A stretch of 5,698 nucleotides of DNA, taken from NCBI GenBank assembly GCA_964565435.1, contig CAZMEY010000041.1, positions 1 to 5,698 on the forward strand. The letters run 5' to 3'. Of the stretch, positions 1 through 4,683 are shown in pieces. Origin of the DNA: JAQTTT01 sp964565435. GTDB taxonomy: Archaea; Nanobdellota; Nanobdellia; Tiddalikarchaeales; Tiddalikarchaeaceae. Made by a program: the position numbers and the translations under genes. Within the stretch, counting starts at the first letter, position 1. The number at the start of each line of letters is the position of its first letter. The notes beneath the pieces were generated by a model. The model was not told the DNA's origin, did no database searches, and was given only the letters and a program-made list of their open reading frames with translations.

Positions 1-299
1 GTTGGCAGCGAATTGATTGAATTCAATGCGCAGGCTTTGAGTGAATGCAATATTGTTTCAGCCAATTCAGCCCCTTTTTCATAATGATTAATCCCTTTTC
101 CCTGAATTTTAGCGGCATCATGAAGCCAAGCGGACAATTCGCAAATCTCGGAATCAGCGCCCAATTTTTCAGCCAATAATTTCGAATACTTGACTACCCT
201 TTTGACATGCTGCTCAAAAATATCCTTGAACAATTCAGAGCCTTCATTGTAAAACAATTCCTTGGCTATTTTTTCAACTTTATCAGATATCAATTGCAT
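1..299 (-). CDS. HD-domain phosphohydrolase, N-terminal part (runs off the left edge)
   Basis: Translating the minus strand from the ATG at 299 gives 99 open residues with no stop before the window edge. His31, the His60-Asp61 pair in SAWLHDAAKI and His72 in NHYEKGAELAETIL match the metal-binding pattern of HD-superfamily hydrolases (H...HD...H). Members of this family bind divalent metals and hydrolyse phosphate esters such as nucleotides; the substrate cannot be told from this part. It is probably cytosolic, since no signal peptide or membrane segment is seen. The ATG at 299-297 is the only Met codon in the visible part and lies inside the acceptor stem of the upstream tRNA-Gly gene. A TTG at codon 3 is the nearest alternative start. 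Family assignment is firm; the start is less so, and the C-terminus is missing. Confidence 0.85.
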   Translation of the reverse strand, partial: MQLISDKVEKIAKELFYNEGSELFKDIFEQHVKRVVKYSKLLAEKLGADSEICELSAWLHDAAKIQGKGINHYEKGAELAETILHSLKACALNSINSLP

Positions 300-365
300 C
301 GGCCGGGATTTGAACCCGGGTCGCCAGCTTGGAAGGCTAGAATACTACCACTATACAACCGATGC
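295..365 (-). tRNA. trnG: tRNA-Gly, anticodon TCC
   Basis: On the minus strand a full cloverleaf can be folded. The acceptor is GCATCGG/CCGATGC. The D arm is GTAT/GTAT with loop AGTGGTA. The anticodon stem is CTAGC/GCTGG around the 7-nt loop CTTCCAA (anticodon TCC, reading GGA and likely other Gly codons). The variable loop is 4 nt, and the T arm is CCGGG/CCCGG around TTCAAAT. The discriminator base is A at 295. CCA is not encoded (the next bases are ATT), so it must be added after transcription. There is no intron. The last bases overlap the start codon of the HD-domain gene, so 3' processing of the tRNA would cut that message just after its start codon. Confidence 0.96.
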
Positions 366-390
366 GAATAATAATATATAGAAATTGAAA

Positions 391-400
391 GATTTAAAAA
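391..400 (-). promoter_or_regulatory. TATA-like box for tRNA-Gly
   Basis: The minus strand reads TTTTTAAATC about 26-35 nt before the first base of the tRNA, the usual distance of an archaeal TATA box from the transcription start. A second AT stretch (TATATATT) lies closer, at about -10 to -15, and is less well placed. This is inferred from spacing and composition only. Confidence 0.45.
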
Positions 401-413
401 ATTAACTGATAAA

Positions 414-671
414 TCATAATTTATCATAAATATGCTTTCTGTGCCCAAGTTCCATAATCATGATTATTAATCTGTTTCTTTGAATATCAATTATTACCCT
501 ATAATCGCCAACCCTTAATCTATAATAAGGCATTCCAACTAATTTTTTAACAAAACTTTCGGGGCGCAGCCTAATCCTTTCAATAACGCTAATAATCCTT
601 TTCTGAATAGGCAACTCTAATTTCTTTAGCTGTATTTTTGCAGTTTCAGTAAAAATAATTTCATAAATCAA
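414..671 (-). CDS. RelE/ParE-family toxin of a type II toxin-antitoxin pair
   Basis: This 85-residue protein has the RelE/ParE fold signature: an N-terminal strand MIYEIIFTETA, a helical pair (about residues 10-40), the basic core RLRVGDYRVI (51-60) and the C-terminal GHRKHIYDKL (76-85). RelE-type members cleave mRNA in the ribosomal A site, whereas ParE members poison gyrase. The RVGDYRVI and GHRK..Y pattern is typical of archaeal RelE-like toxins, but the sequence alone does not prove the target. The start is a TTG at 671-669 that overlaps the antitoxin stop as TTGA, supported by AAGGAG 8 nt upstream. An ATG at 664 is in another frame. The gene is second in its operon, as usual when toxin synthesis is coupled to antitoxin synthesis. 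The length is normal for the family and Arg51, Arg53, Arg58 and Arg78 are present, so it appears intact. Confidence 0.88.
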   Translation of the reverse strand: MIYEIIFTETAKIQLKKLELPIQKRIISVIERIRLRPESFVKKLVGMPYYRLRVGDYRVIIDIQRNRLIIMIMELGHRKHIYDKL

Positions 672-886
672 AGCCCAAGCTCCTTTTTTACTTCGCTCAA
701 AGAATAAACTCTTCCATTCTTGGCGTCTTCTTCAGCCTGTTTAATTGATTTTTTTGTTTCCTCTGACAATTCGGCAGAATCCTCCAATAAACCAAGTATT
801 ACATCTTCATAGCTTTCATTATCGCTAATTTTTCTGTCTTTAAGCATTACCTGAAGCTCTTCGCTAATTTGAATAGTTGTTGCCAT
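668..886 (-). CDS. Antitoxin partner of the RelE/ParE toxin
   Basis: This 72-residue protein is encoded directly upstream of the toxin and overlaps it by 4 bp. The N-terminus (MATTIQISEELQ, then YEDVILGLLE) resembles the short ribbon-helix-helix-like antitoxins common in archaea, where a beta strand plus two helices dimerise and bind the operon's own promoter. The C-terminal part is charged and helical, ending GRVYSLSEVKKELGL, and resembles the toxin-wrapping tail of RelB-type antitoxins. The ATG at 886 is preceded by a TATA-like box about 18-31 nt upstream and no ribosome-binding site, consistent with a leaderless message. Autoregulation by the antitoxin and the toxin-antitoxin complex is expected from the family but not shown by the sequence. 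Confidence 0.8.
   Translation of the reverse strand: MATTIQISEELQVMLKDRKISDNESYEDVILGLLEDSAELSEETKKSIKQAEEDAKNGRVYSLSEVKKELGL
680..685 (-). promoter_or_regulatory. Ribosome-binding site that fixes the toxin's TTG start
   Basis: The minus strand reads AAGGAG inside the end of the antitoxin gene, 8 nt before the TTG at 671. It is one of the few Shine-Dalgarno-like sites in the window and sits where an internal operon gene would need one. Confidence 0.6.
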
Positions 887-903
887 AGTATATTATAGCA
901 ATC

Positions 904-917
904 TATATATTAATAAA
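904..917 (-). promoter_or_regulatory. TATA-like box of the toxin-antitoxin operon
   Basis: The minus strand reads TTATTAATATATAG, 18-31 nt before the antitoxin ATG, so the message would be leaderless or nearly so. The interval 887-988 is very AT-rich and holds this promoter and the divergent trpS promoter. No inverted repeat long enough to call an operator was found. Confidence 0.5.
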
Positions 918-954
918 TCTTTTGAATTAATTTTTTTTTTTAAAATAATTCGCA

Positions 955-967
955 ATTTTTATAATAT
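955..967 (+). promoter_or_regulatory. TATA-like box of trpS
   Basis: TTTTTATAATATG lies 22-34 nt before the trpS ATG and no Shine-Dalgarno sequence lies between, consistent with a leaderless transcript. Confidence 0.5.
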
Positions 968-988
968 GTTAAATTATTAAAAAAGCCC

Positions 989-2083
989 ATGGGAATGGAT
1001 GCTTGGGGATCAGTCAATATTGACCAATATGACCACATATTTAAGGAATTTGGGTTAAATAAATTTGAGGACTTTGGCATTTCGGATAATTACTTATTCA
1101 AAAGGAATATTATAGTTGCTCACAGGGATTTTGACAGGATAAAAGACGCAATAATGAATAAAAAAACCTTCCTTCAATTGACAGGGATAGCATCATCCGG
1201 CGACCTGCATTTTGGCCACAAACTGGATATTGATTTTTTCTTGGCTTTCAAGGAATTGGGAGCTAAAAGCAAGTTCTGCGTCTGCGACATAGACGCCTAT
1301 GTTAGCAGGGATGACAATAAAGTCCCAACAATGAAAGCAGCTAAAGAAAATGCTGTCAAAAATGTTGCAGATGTAATCGCTTTGGGAGTGAGCCCGGAGG
1401 ATATCTATGTCCAATCCCAAAAAGAGAAAGAATACTACTCTTTTGCATTTGAATTATCCAAAAAAATAACCCAGAATTCATTTGAAGCCATTTATGGCCA
1501 TGTGGATTTAGGGAAAGTCTCTGCTGTGCTTTTGCAGATAGCCGACATCTTGCATATTCAGCTGCCTTACATGTTCGGAGCCCATCCATCAATTACTGGA
1601 ATAGGCCTTGAACAGGACCCTCATGCAAGAATCACAAGGGATGTTGCTTCAAGAATGCCTGATTATAAACTAGTCAAGCCGTCATTCTTTTATTTCCAGC
1701 ACCAGTCAGGCTTAAAGCAGGGCAAAAAAATGAGCAAATCAGAGCCTGACACTGCAATATTTTTGAATGACACTGAGAAATCTGCTGCCAAAAAGATTAA
1801 TAATGCCTTCACAGGAGGAAGGGATAGCGTTGAAGAGCAAAGAAAGCTTGGAGCCAATCCTGATATCTGCAAGGTCTATGAATTAATGAGATTCCACAAC
1901 TCTGATGATGCATTCCTTAGAAAAACATATGCTGACTGCAAAAGCGGAAAACTGCTCTGCGGGGAGTGCAAGAAAAACTGCATAGATTTTCTCTCAACAT
2001 TTTTAAAAAGCCATAAGGAAAAATATGAAAAAGCCCTGCCCTTGGCAAGAAAAATGGTTTATGGCCAGCCAGTAATCCAATGA
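989..2083 (+). CDS. trpS: Tryptophanyl-tRNA synthetase (archaeal/eukaryal type)
   Basis: This class I synthetase charges tRNA-Trp with tryptophan using ATP in the cytosol. The 364-residue product opens with DAWGSVNIDQYDHIFKEFG, the N-terminal block typical of archaeal TrpRS. The HIGH-type motif is HFGH at 74-77 in ASSGDLHFGHK. Residues 206-220 (GLEQDPHARITRDVA) match the archaeal GIEQDPH.R.TRD block, and the KMSKS motif is exact at 247-251 (GKKMSKSEPDTAIFL). The C-terminal part (about 270-360) holds the anticodon-binding helices, including LLCGECKKNC at 322-331. The WGSV block and the QDPH...TRD motif favour TrpRS over TyrRS. The length is close to archaeal relatives and nothing is missing. 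The ATG at 989 is chosen for its TATA spacing; a second ATG at 995 would remove only two residues. No tRNA-Trp lies in the window. Confidence 0.97.
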   Translation: MGMDAWGSVNIDQYDHIFKEFGLNKFEDFGISDNYLFKRNIIVAHRDFDRIKDAIMNKKTFLQLTGIASSGDLHFGHKLDIDFFLAFKELGAKSKFCVCDIDAYVSRDDNKVPTMKAAKENAVKNVADVIALGVSPEDIYVQSQKEKEYYSFAFELSKKITQNSFEAIYGHVDLGKVSAVLLQIADILHIQLPYMFGAHPSITGIGLEQDPHARITRDVASRMPDYKLVKPSFFYFQHQSGLKQGKKMSKSEPDTAIFLNDTEKSAAKKINNAFTGGRDSVEEQRKLGANPDICKVYELMRFHNSDDAFLRKTYADCKSGKLLCGECKKNCIDFLSTFLKSHKEKYEKALPLARKMVYGQPVIQ

Positions 2084-2092
2084 TTTTTTAAG
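2084..2092 (+). terminator. T-tract after trpS, perhaps also a TATA-like element
   Basis: Directly after the trpS stop comes TTTTTTAAG. A T-tract is enough for termination in many archaea. The same stretch lies 25-33 nt before the ATG at 2117 and could serve as the TATA box of the next gene. Which of the two applies cannot be decided here. Confidence 0.35.
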
Positions 2093-2116
2093 CTGGGAAT
2101 TATTATTTAATTATTT

Positions 2117-2634
2117 ATGGGAATAGCAAAAAAAAGCCCTAAAAGCAAGGCAAAAGCTGCAGAAAAAAGCCCTAAAGCCAAGAANNNNNNNNNNNNNNNN
2201 NNNNNNNNNNNNNNNNNNNNNNNNNNNNNNNNNNNNNNNNNNNNNNNNNNNNNNNNNNNNNNNNNNNNNNNNNNNNNNNNNNNNAAAAAAGCCCTAAAAG
2301 CAAGGCAAAAGCTGCAGAAAAAAGCCCTAAAGCCAAGAAAGCGTTGACAAAAAAGCCGGCTTTAAAAAAAATCCCTGCAAAACAAAAAGCAGCCCCTGAG
2401 CCAAAAAAAATCTATTCTGAAAGCGAAGAGAAGCTTCTCAAAGCCATTAAGCCAAAAATTGGAGAATTTGATGACTTGGAAGAGGATGTTCAGGATGATT
2501 TTGAGTTGGATCTTGAAAAAGACGAGCAGGACAGGGTTGATGACGAAATCTTTGAGGAAGACGCCAAAGAAGATGATGACTTCCTAGAAGATCAGCAAGA
2601 AGACGAGGATTTTGACAGCAACTTTGATGATTAA
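2117..2634 (+). CDS. Repeat-tailed polyampholyte protein: H1-like basic N-terminus, acidic C-terminus; interrupted by an assembly gap
   Basis: I do not recognise a family. Before the gap the frame from ATG 2117 gives MGIAKKSPKSKAKAAEKSPK and so on. After the gap the same peptide reappears in the frame that ends at the TAA at 2632-2634, followed by TKKPALKKIPAKQKAAPEPKK and then about 65 residues dominated by Asp and Glu (from GEFDDLEEDVQDDFELDL to DEDFDSNFDD). The two halves are out of frame only because the gap was filled with exactly 100 N; a real gap length of 3n+2 restores one ORF. The basic part is built on K-S-P-K and K-A-K words like the tails of histone H1 and bacterial H1-like proteins, suggesting nucleic-acid binding. 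The acidic tail could mask it or bind a partner. Both parts look disordered, with no Cys and no membrane segment. 22 residues before and 115 after the gap are visible. A separate start at TTG 2344 is unlikely. Confidence 0.7.
2130..2184 (+). repeat. 55-bp direct repeat, copy 1 (left of the gap)
   Basis: The 55 bases ending at the gap are identical to 2285-2339. Each copy contains the sub-repeat AAAAAAGCCCTAAA twice, 33 bp apart, encoding K-S-P-K followed by K-A-rich residues. Identity stops exactly at the copy edge. Confidence 0.9.
2185..2284. other. Assembly gap of exactly 100 N
   Basis: The round number marks a placeholder, not a measured length. Identical 55-bp flanks suggest that the assembler met a tandem repeat or loop, possibly with a k-mer size near 55, and could not set the copy number. 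Confidence 0.95.
2285..2339 (+). repeat. 55-bp direct repeat, copy 2 (right of the gap)
   Basis: Identical to 2130-2184. It continues into unique sequence encoding the Ala/Pro/Lys linker and the acidic tail of the interrupted gene. Confidence 0.9.
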
Positions 2635-2643
2635 TGAATAATC

Positions 2644-2661
2644 TTTTTTTTTATTATTTTT
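2644..2661 (+). terminator. T-rich terminator after the repeat-tailed protein gene
   Basis: Nine T, then ATTA, then five T follow the TAA stop within 30 bp, without a clear stem-loop. This is the usual look of an archaeal T-tract terminator. Confidence 0.5.
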
Positions 2662-2674
2662 AAAAAACAAAAGC

Positions 2675-2682
2675 TATAAATT
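2675..2682 (+). promoter_or_regulatory. TATA-like box of rnp4
   Basis: TATAAATT lies 23-30 nt before the GTG at 2705, fitting a leaderless transcript for the rnp4-CRM gene pair. Confidence 0.5.
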
Positions 2683-2704
2683 AGCAGGATAAATATTTGC
2701 TAAT

Positions 2705-2989
2705 GTGGAAGAATACAAAAAAATCGGCTTGGAAAGGATTGAAATATTAATAAAAATGTGCAAAACCTATCCAAAGAATGCTAAAAGATACACTTACTTG
2801 GCAAAGAAAATAAGCGAGAAAATCGGGCTGCCAATACCCAAAGGGCATAAGAAATGGATTTGCAAAAACTGCGGCGAATATTTAATGCCTGGAAAAAACT
2901 GCATTGTAAGGATAAATAATAAGGTTAGATACATCACTTGCTTAGGCTGCAAGGCAATCAAAAGGCTTAAATTAAGCAAAAAGGAATAA
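2705..2989 (+). CDS. rnp4: RNase P protein component 4 (Rpp21/Rpr2 family)
   Basis: The product (94 aa) is a protein subunit of archaeal RNase P, the ribonucleoprotein that removes 5' leaders from pre-tRNAs. The N-terminal half is two helices (about 4-40; GLERIEILIKMC and NAKRYTYLAKKISEKIGLPIP), which in the family pack against Rpp29 (Rnp1). The C-terminal half is a zinc ribbon with CKNC at 53-56 and CLGC at 79-82, plus the conserved YLMPGKNCIVRI segment between them. All four metal ligands are present and the length is slightly below the usual ~100-120. The start is GTG at 2705; the ATG at 2703 is in another frame. The CRM-protein gene follows 5 nt after the stop, so the two are likely cotranscribed. 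The RNase P RNA gene lies about 650 bp downstream on the other strand. Confidence 0.92.
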   Translation: MEEYKKIGLERIEILIKMCKTYPKNAKRYTYLAKKISEKIGLPIPKGHKKWICKNCGEYLMPGKNCIVRINNKVRYITCLGCKAIKRLKLSKKE

Positions 2990-2994
2990 TAATT

Positions 2995-3195
2995 ATGCAA
3001 TATACTATTTTGCCTGTTTTTCAGGTGGGAAAAGAAGGGGTAAACAAGGGCCATTTAGAAAAAGCCCTAAAAGACCATAGGATGATAAAAGTAAGATTCC
3101 TTAAAAAAGAATTTGTGAATAAGGATTTGCCGGGAATAATAGTCAAAGAAATTGGCAGGACAATAATTTTAAAAGAGAATAAAAAAATCAAATGA
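2995..3195 (+). CDS. Short CRM (YhbY-like) RNA-binding protein
   Basis: The 66-residue product matches the core of the CRM domain. LPVFQVGKEGVNKGHLEKAL has the G-x-x-G loop (GKEG, 12-15) that contacts RNA in this family, followed by DHRMIKVRF and the closing strand IGRTIILKENKK. CRM proteins of the YhbY type bind pre-ribosomes and rRNA. It is shorter than the usual ~85-100 residues. The first helix (residues before L-x-P in relatives) is absent, and the segment between IKVRF and the last strand is shortened. No in-frame start exists upstream before a stop at 2968, so the short N-terminus is real unless the sequence is wrong. It lies 5 nt after rnp4; AAGGA in the end of rnp4 may serve as its ribosome-binding site. 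It overlaps the convergent 136-aa gene by 8 bp. Confidence 0.78.
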   Translation: MQYTILPVFQVGKEGVNKGHLEKALKDHRMIKVRFLKKEFVNKDLPGIIVKEIGRTIILKENKKIK

Positions 3196-3598
3196 TTAAT
3201 TTTTCAATATTATCATTTTTAATGGCAAGATTTTCCTTGCTTTCAAAATAGTCAATATTTCTGAAAACTTCCCTTTCTTTATACTTCCTTGAAGGAAAAG
3301 ATTTGGATTCAATTATTTTGTTCTCAACAAGAGTCCCATATTTCTCATCAATGCTTTTAGCCAATTGATTTTCAAAATAGGATTCCATTAATTTTTTATT
3401 ATTCATTATTGTATAAGCAGCCCTTTTAATAAGCAAGGAATTATCCACTCCCCCAACCATATCTGTTATTACCTTATTGCTTAAATCAATGCTTAAATAG
3501 GATTCAATAGGGGTTTTGCTTTTCATCACATAATTCAATGCCTTGGCTTCAATATAGCTCTCTTTCAGTTTAGCATATAAAATTTTTATTTTTTCCAT
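3188..3598 (-). CDS. Hypothetical protein, 136 aa, downstream of the RNase P RNA
   Basis: No family recognised. The protein is rich in Lys, Glu, Ile and Asn, is predicted mostly helical by eye, and has no Cys, signal peptide or membrane segment. The N-terminus is MEKIKILYAKLKESYIEAKA. A block SYFENQLAKSIDEKYGTLV (73-91) resembles residues 56-74 of the 206-aa protein encoded on the other side of the RNase P RNA (shared pattern Y-x-E, then EKYG-x-x-V). The ATG at 3598 has a TATA-like box 21-32 nt upstream and no ribosome-binding site, so a leaderless message is likely. Its end overlaps the end of the CRM gene by 8 bp, convergently. Codon use looks like that of the neighbours. A real gene is likely from its length in AT-rich DNA, promoter placement and tight fit between neighbours. 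Confidence 0.7.
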   Translation of the reverse strand: MEKIKILYAKLKESYIEAKALNYVMKSKTPIESYLSIDLSNKVITDMVGGVDNSLLIKRAAYTIMNNKKLMESYFENQLAKSIDEKYGTLVENKIIESKSFPSRKYKEREVFRNIDYFESKENLAIKNDNIEKLII

Positions 3599-3602
3599 TC
3601 AT

Positions 3603-3617
3603 AAAAAAAGAAGAAAA
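3603..3617 (-). terminator. T-tract after the RNase P RNA
   Basis: The minus strand reads TTTTCTTCTTTTTTT about 20 nt after the 3' strand of helix P1, a likely stop for the RNA transcript just before the ATG of the 136-aa gene. Confidence 0.45.
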
Positions 3618-3618
3618 T

Positions 3619-3630
3619 CTTTTTATAAAT
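3619..3630 (-). promoter_or_regulatory. TATA-like box of the 136-aa gene
   Basis: The minus strand reads ATTTATAAAAAG, 21-32 nt before the ATG at 3598 and immediately after the 3' end of the RNase P RNA. Confidence 0.45.
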
Positions 3631-3635
3631 ATTTT

Positions 3636-3969
3636 GAAAGGAGCTTGGCGGCAAAGGGTTACCCTGCCTTTTGTGCGAAACCTCCCTAAACGAATAGGGA
3701 TCGGATTCATTGAGCGATATTCTACTAAGCGCGCGAAAAAAATAGCGCTTGCACCTCAAATGCTAAAATAATCTTTTCCAGCAAGACAATGGAACATCAG
3801 GCATAGCCATCACATTTCACCCATAGCCAAGGATTTTTCTGCTGATTATTTTTTAAGCAGCCCATTCTTAACAGGGCTCGCAAGGCATAAAATTCGGTGG
3901 GCAGAAGTTCCTCACTTCTTTTAATTGAAGCGTTAATCGCTTCCCTAAGCCGTTTTTATTGCTCCTTTC
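3636..3969 (-). ncRNA. rnpB: RNase P RNA (catalytic subunit), archaeal type, divergent
   Basis: The 334-nt minus-strand RNA is the catalytic subunit that trims 5' leaders from pre-tRNAs. The ends pair perfectly as P1 (GAAAGGAGC at 3969-3961 with GCTCCTTTC at 3644-3636). Inside it, P2 pairs CGGCTTAGGG (3952-3943) with CCCTTTGCCG (3658-3649) apart from two U-U mismatches, and P3 is the hairpin GAAGCG-ATTAA-CGCTTC (3943-3927). CR-I is GGAACTTCTGCC, fitting the conserved GNAANNUCNG pattern. CR-V is ACAAAAGGCAGGGTA (3674-3660), fitting ACARAA...G..UA, and TCTGCC of CR-I pairs with GGCAGG of CR-V as P4. CR-II (GGGTGAAA, near 3822-3815) and CR-IV (AATGAATCCGATCC, near 3711-3698) lie in the expected order. 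A small extra hairpin (CCCTA/TAGGG) sits between CR-IV and CR-V. CR-III is not clear to me. No ORF occupies this stretch. Confidence 0.9.
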
Positions 3970-3990
3970 TGAATTATTCTAAGGAAAATC

Positions 3991-4004
3991 TCTTTTAATA
4001 AAGG
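3991..4004 (-). promoter_or_regulatory. rnpB: TATA-like box of the RNase P RNA gene
   Basis: The minus strand reads CCTTTATTAAAAGA, 22-35 nt before the 5' base of helix P1, in the 38-bp gap after the 206-aa gene. The spacing supports the 5' end called for the RNA. Confidence 0.55.
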
Positions 4005-4007
4005 TTT

Positions 4008-4628
4008 TTATGCAAGCACTTTAATCCCTTTTTGCTCAAAATATTTCTCCAAATAATCAATACCATCCTTAAGCGCCAAGACCTTTGTCTCATAATCGGC
4101 TTTTATTAGGGATTTCTTATACAAGTGGTTTTCCAGCCCGTATTTTGTCAGCTGCATTAAAACAATCTCAGCAATGTTTTTCCCCAAATCTGACGGATTA
4201 AGTGCGCCAATCAAAATGCTTACCATTTGCGCAGCAGTAATCATTTTTCCAGCCCTTGTTTTGCCAATTATTCTAAGCAAGCCCTCTTTTACCTTTGAGC
4301 TTTCAAAAACGGATTCATAGATGCTTAAAAAGCCCTCCAAATCAGTAACCTCCTTTTTTGACTGCTCTCCTACTCCTTTGCCTGCCTGCGTCATGCAATA
4401 TTTCTGGACCATATTGCCATATTTTTCATGAGTTTTTTCCCTAGCTTTCTCTTCCCCATACGCGCTAAGCAAATCCGCAAAATCCGACTTGTAGCTCTCC
4501 CTCAAATTTAGCAAGGCGTTTTTTGGGATTATGCAATAACTTGTAAGGATTTCATCAATCACTTTAGCTTTCAAGCTGTAATATTTTTCTTTAAGCTCTT
4601 CAATCTCTTTTCTCTGAATCTTGTTCAC
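4008..4628 (-). CDS. Hypothetical protein, 206 aa, upstream of the RNase P RNA
   Basis: No family recognised. The N-terminal third (1-75) is strongly charged and helical (RKEIEELKEKYYSLKAKV, and GEEKAREKTHEKYGNMV), perhaps coiled coil. Residues about 128-160 (KMITAAQMVSILIGALNPSDLGKNIAEIVLMQL) are more hydrophobic but broken by Asn-Pro and charged residues, so a membrane span is doubtful. The C-terminus is again charged (GIDYLEKYFEQKGIKVLA). Cys at 32 and 78. The start is GTG at 4628, chosen because GGGTGAT sits 5 nt upstream and matches the archaeal 16S 3' end; ATG at 4635 is out of frame. The TATA-like box implies a leader of about 20 nt, unlike its leaderless neighbours. It lies between the 23S rRNA and the RNase P RNA, all on one strand, and shares a short motif with the 136-aa protein. 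Confidence 0.75.
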   Translation of the reverse strand: MNKIQRKEIEELKEKYYSLKAKVIDEILTSYCIIPKNALLNLRESYKSDFADLLSAYGEEKAREKTHEKYGNMVQKYCMTQAGKGVGEQSKKEVTDLEGFLSIYESVFESSKVKEGLLRIIGKTRAGKMITAAQMVSILIGALNPSDLGKNIAEIVLMQLTKYGLENHLYKKSLIKADYETKVLALKDGIDYLEKYFEQKGIKVLA

Positions 4629-4633
4629 ACTGC

Positions 4634-4640
4634 ATCACCC
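4634..4640 (-). promoter_or_regulatory. Shine-Dalgarno sequence that fixes the GTG start of the 206-aa gene
   Basis: GGGTGAT, preceded by GGGGAG, lies 5 nt before the GTG at 4628. It is the best ribosome-binding site in the window, and most other starts appear leaderless. Confidence 0.7.
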
Positions 4641-4668
4641 CTCCCCTAATAATTTTTAGAATCTTTTT

Positions 4669-4677
4669 TATTTATAA
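4669..4677 (-). promoter_or_regulatory. TATA-like box of the 206-aa gene
   Basis: The minus strand reads TATAAATAA, 41-49 nt before the GTG, giving a leader of roughly 20 nt that would include the Shine-Dalgarno site. Confidence 0.45.
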
Positions 4678-4683
4678 TAAAAT

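Noticed and set aside
1193..1872. Minus-strand ORFs at 1193-1420, 1356-1592 and 1690-1872
   Set aside because: They lie wholly inside trpS, have no promoter or recognisable product, and are antisense shadows.
989..2083. Tyrosyl-tRNA synthetase as an alternative for the synthetase gene
   Set aside because: The N-terminal WGSVNID block, the LEQDPHARITRDVA motif and the length fit TrpRS, not archaeal TyrRS.
2344..2634. A separate gene starting at TTG 2344 and a 76-aa ORF at 2117-2347 that runs through the N stretch
   Set aside because: Both are artefacts of the arbitrary 100-N filler, which shifts the frame; the same peptide on both sides shows one continuous gene.
2794..3054. Minus-strand 86-aa ORF over rnp4
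   Set aside because: Antisense to the well-supported zinc-ribbon gene; its hydrophobic composition is what reversed Lys-rich codons give.
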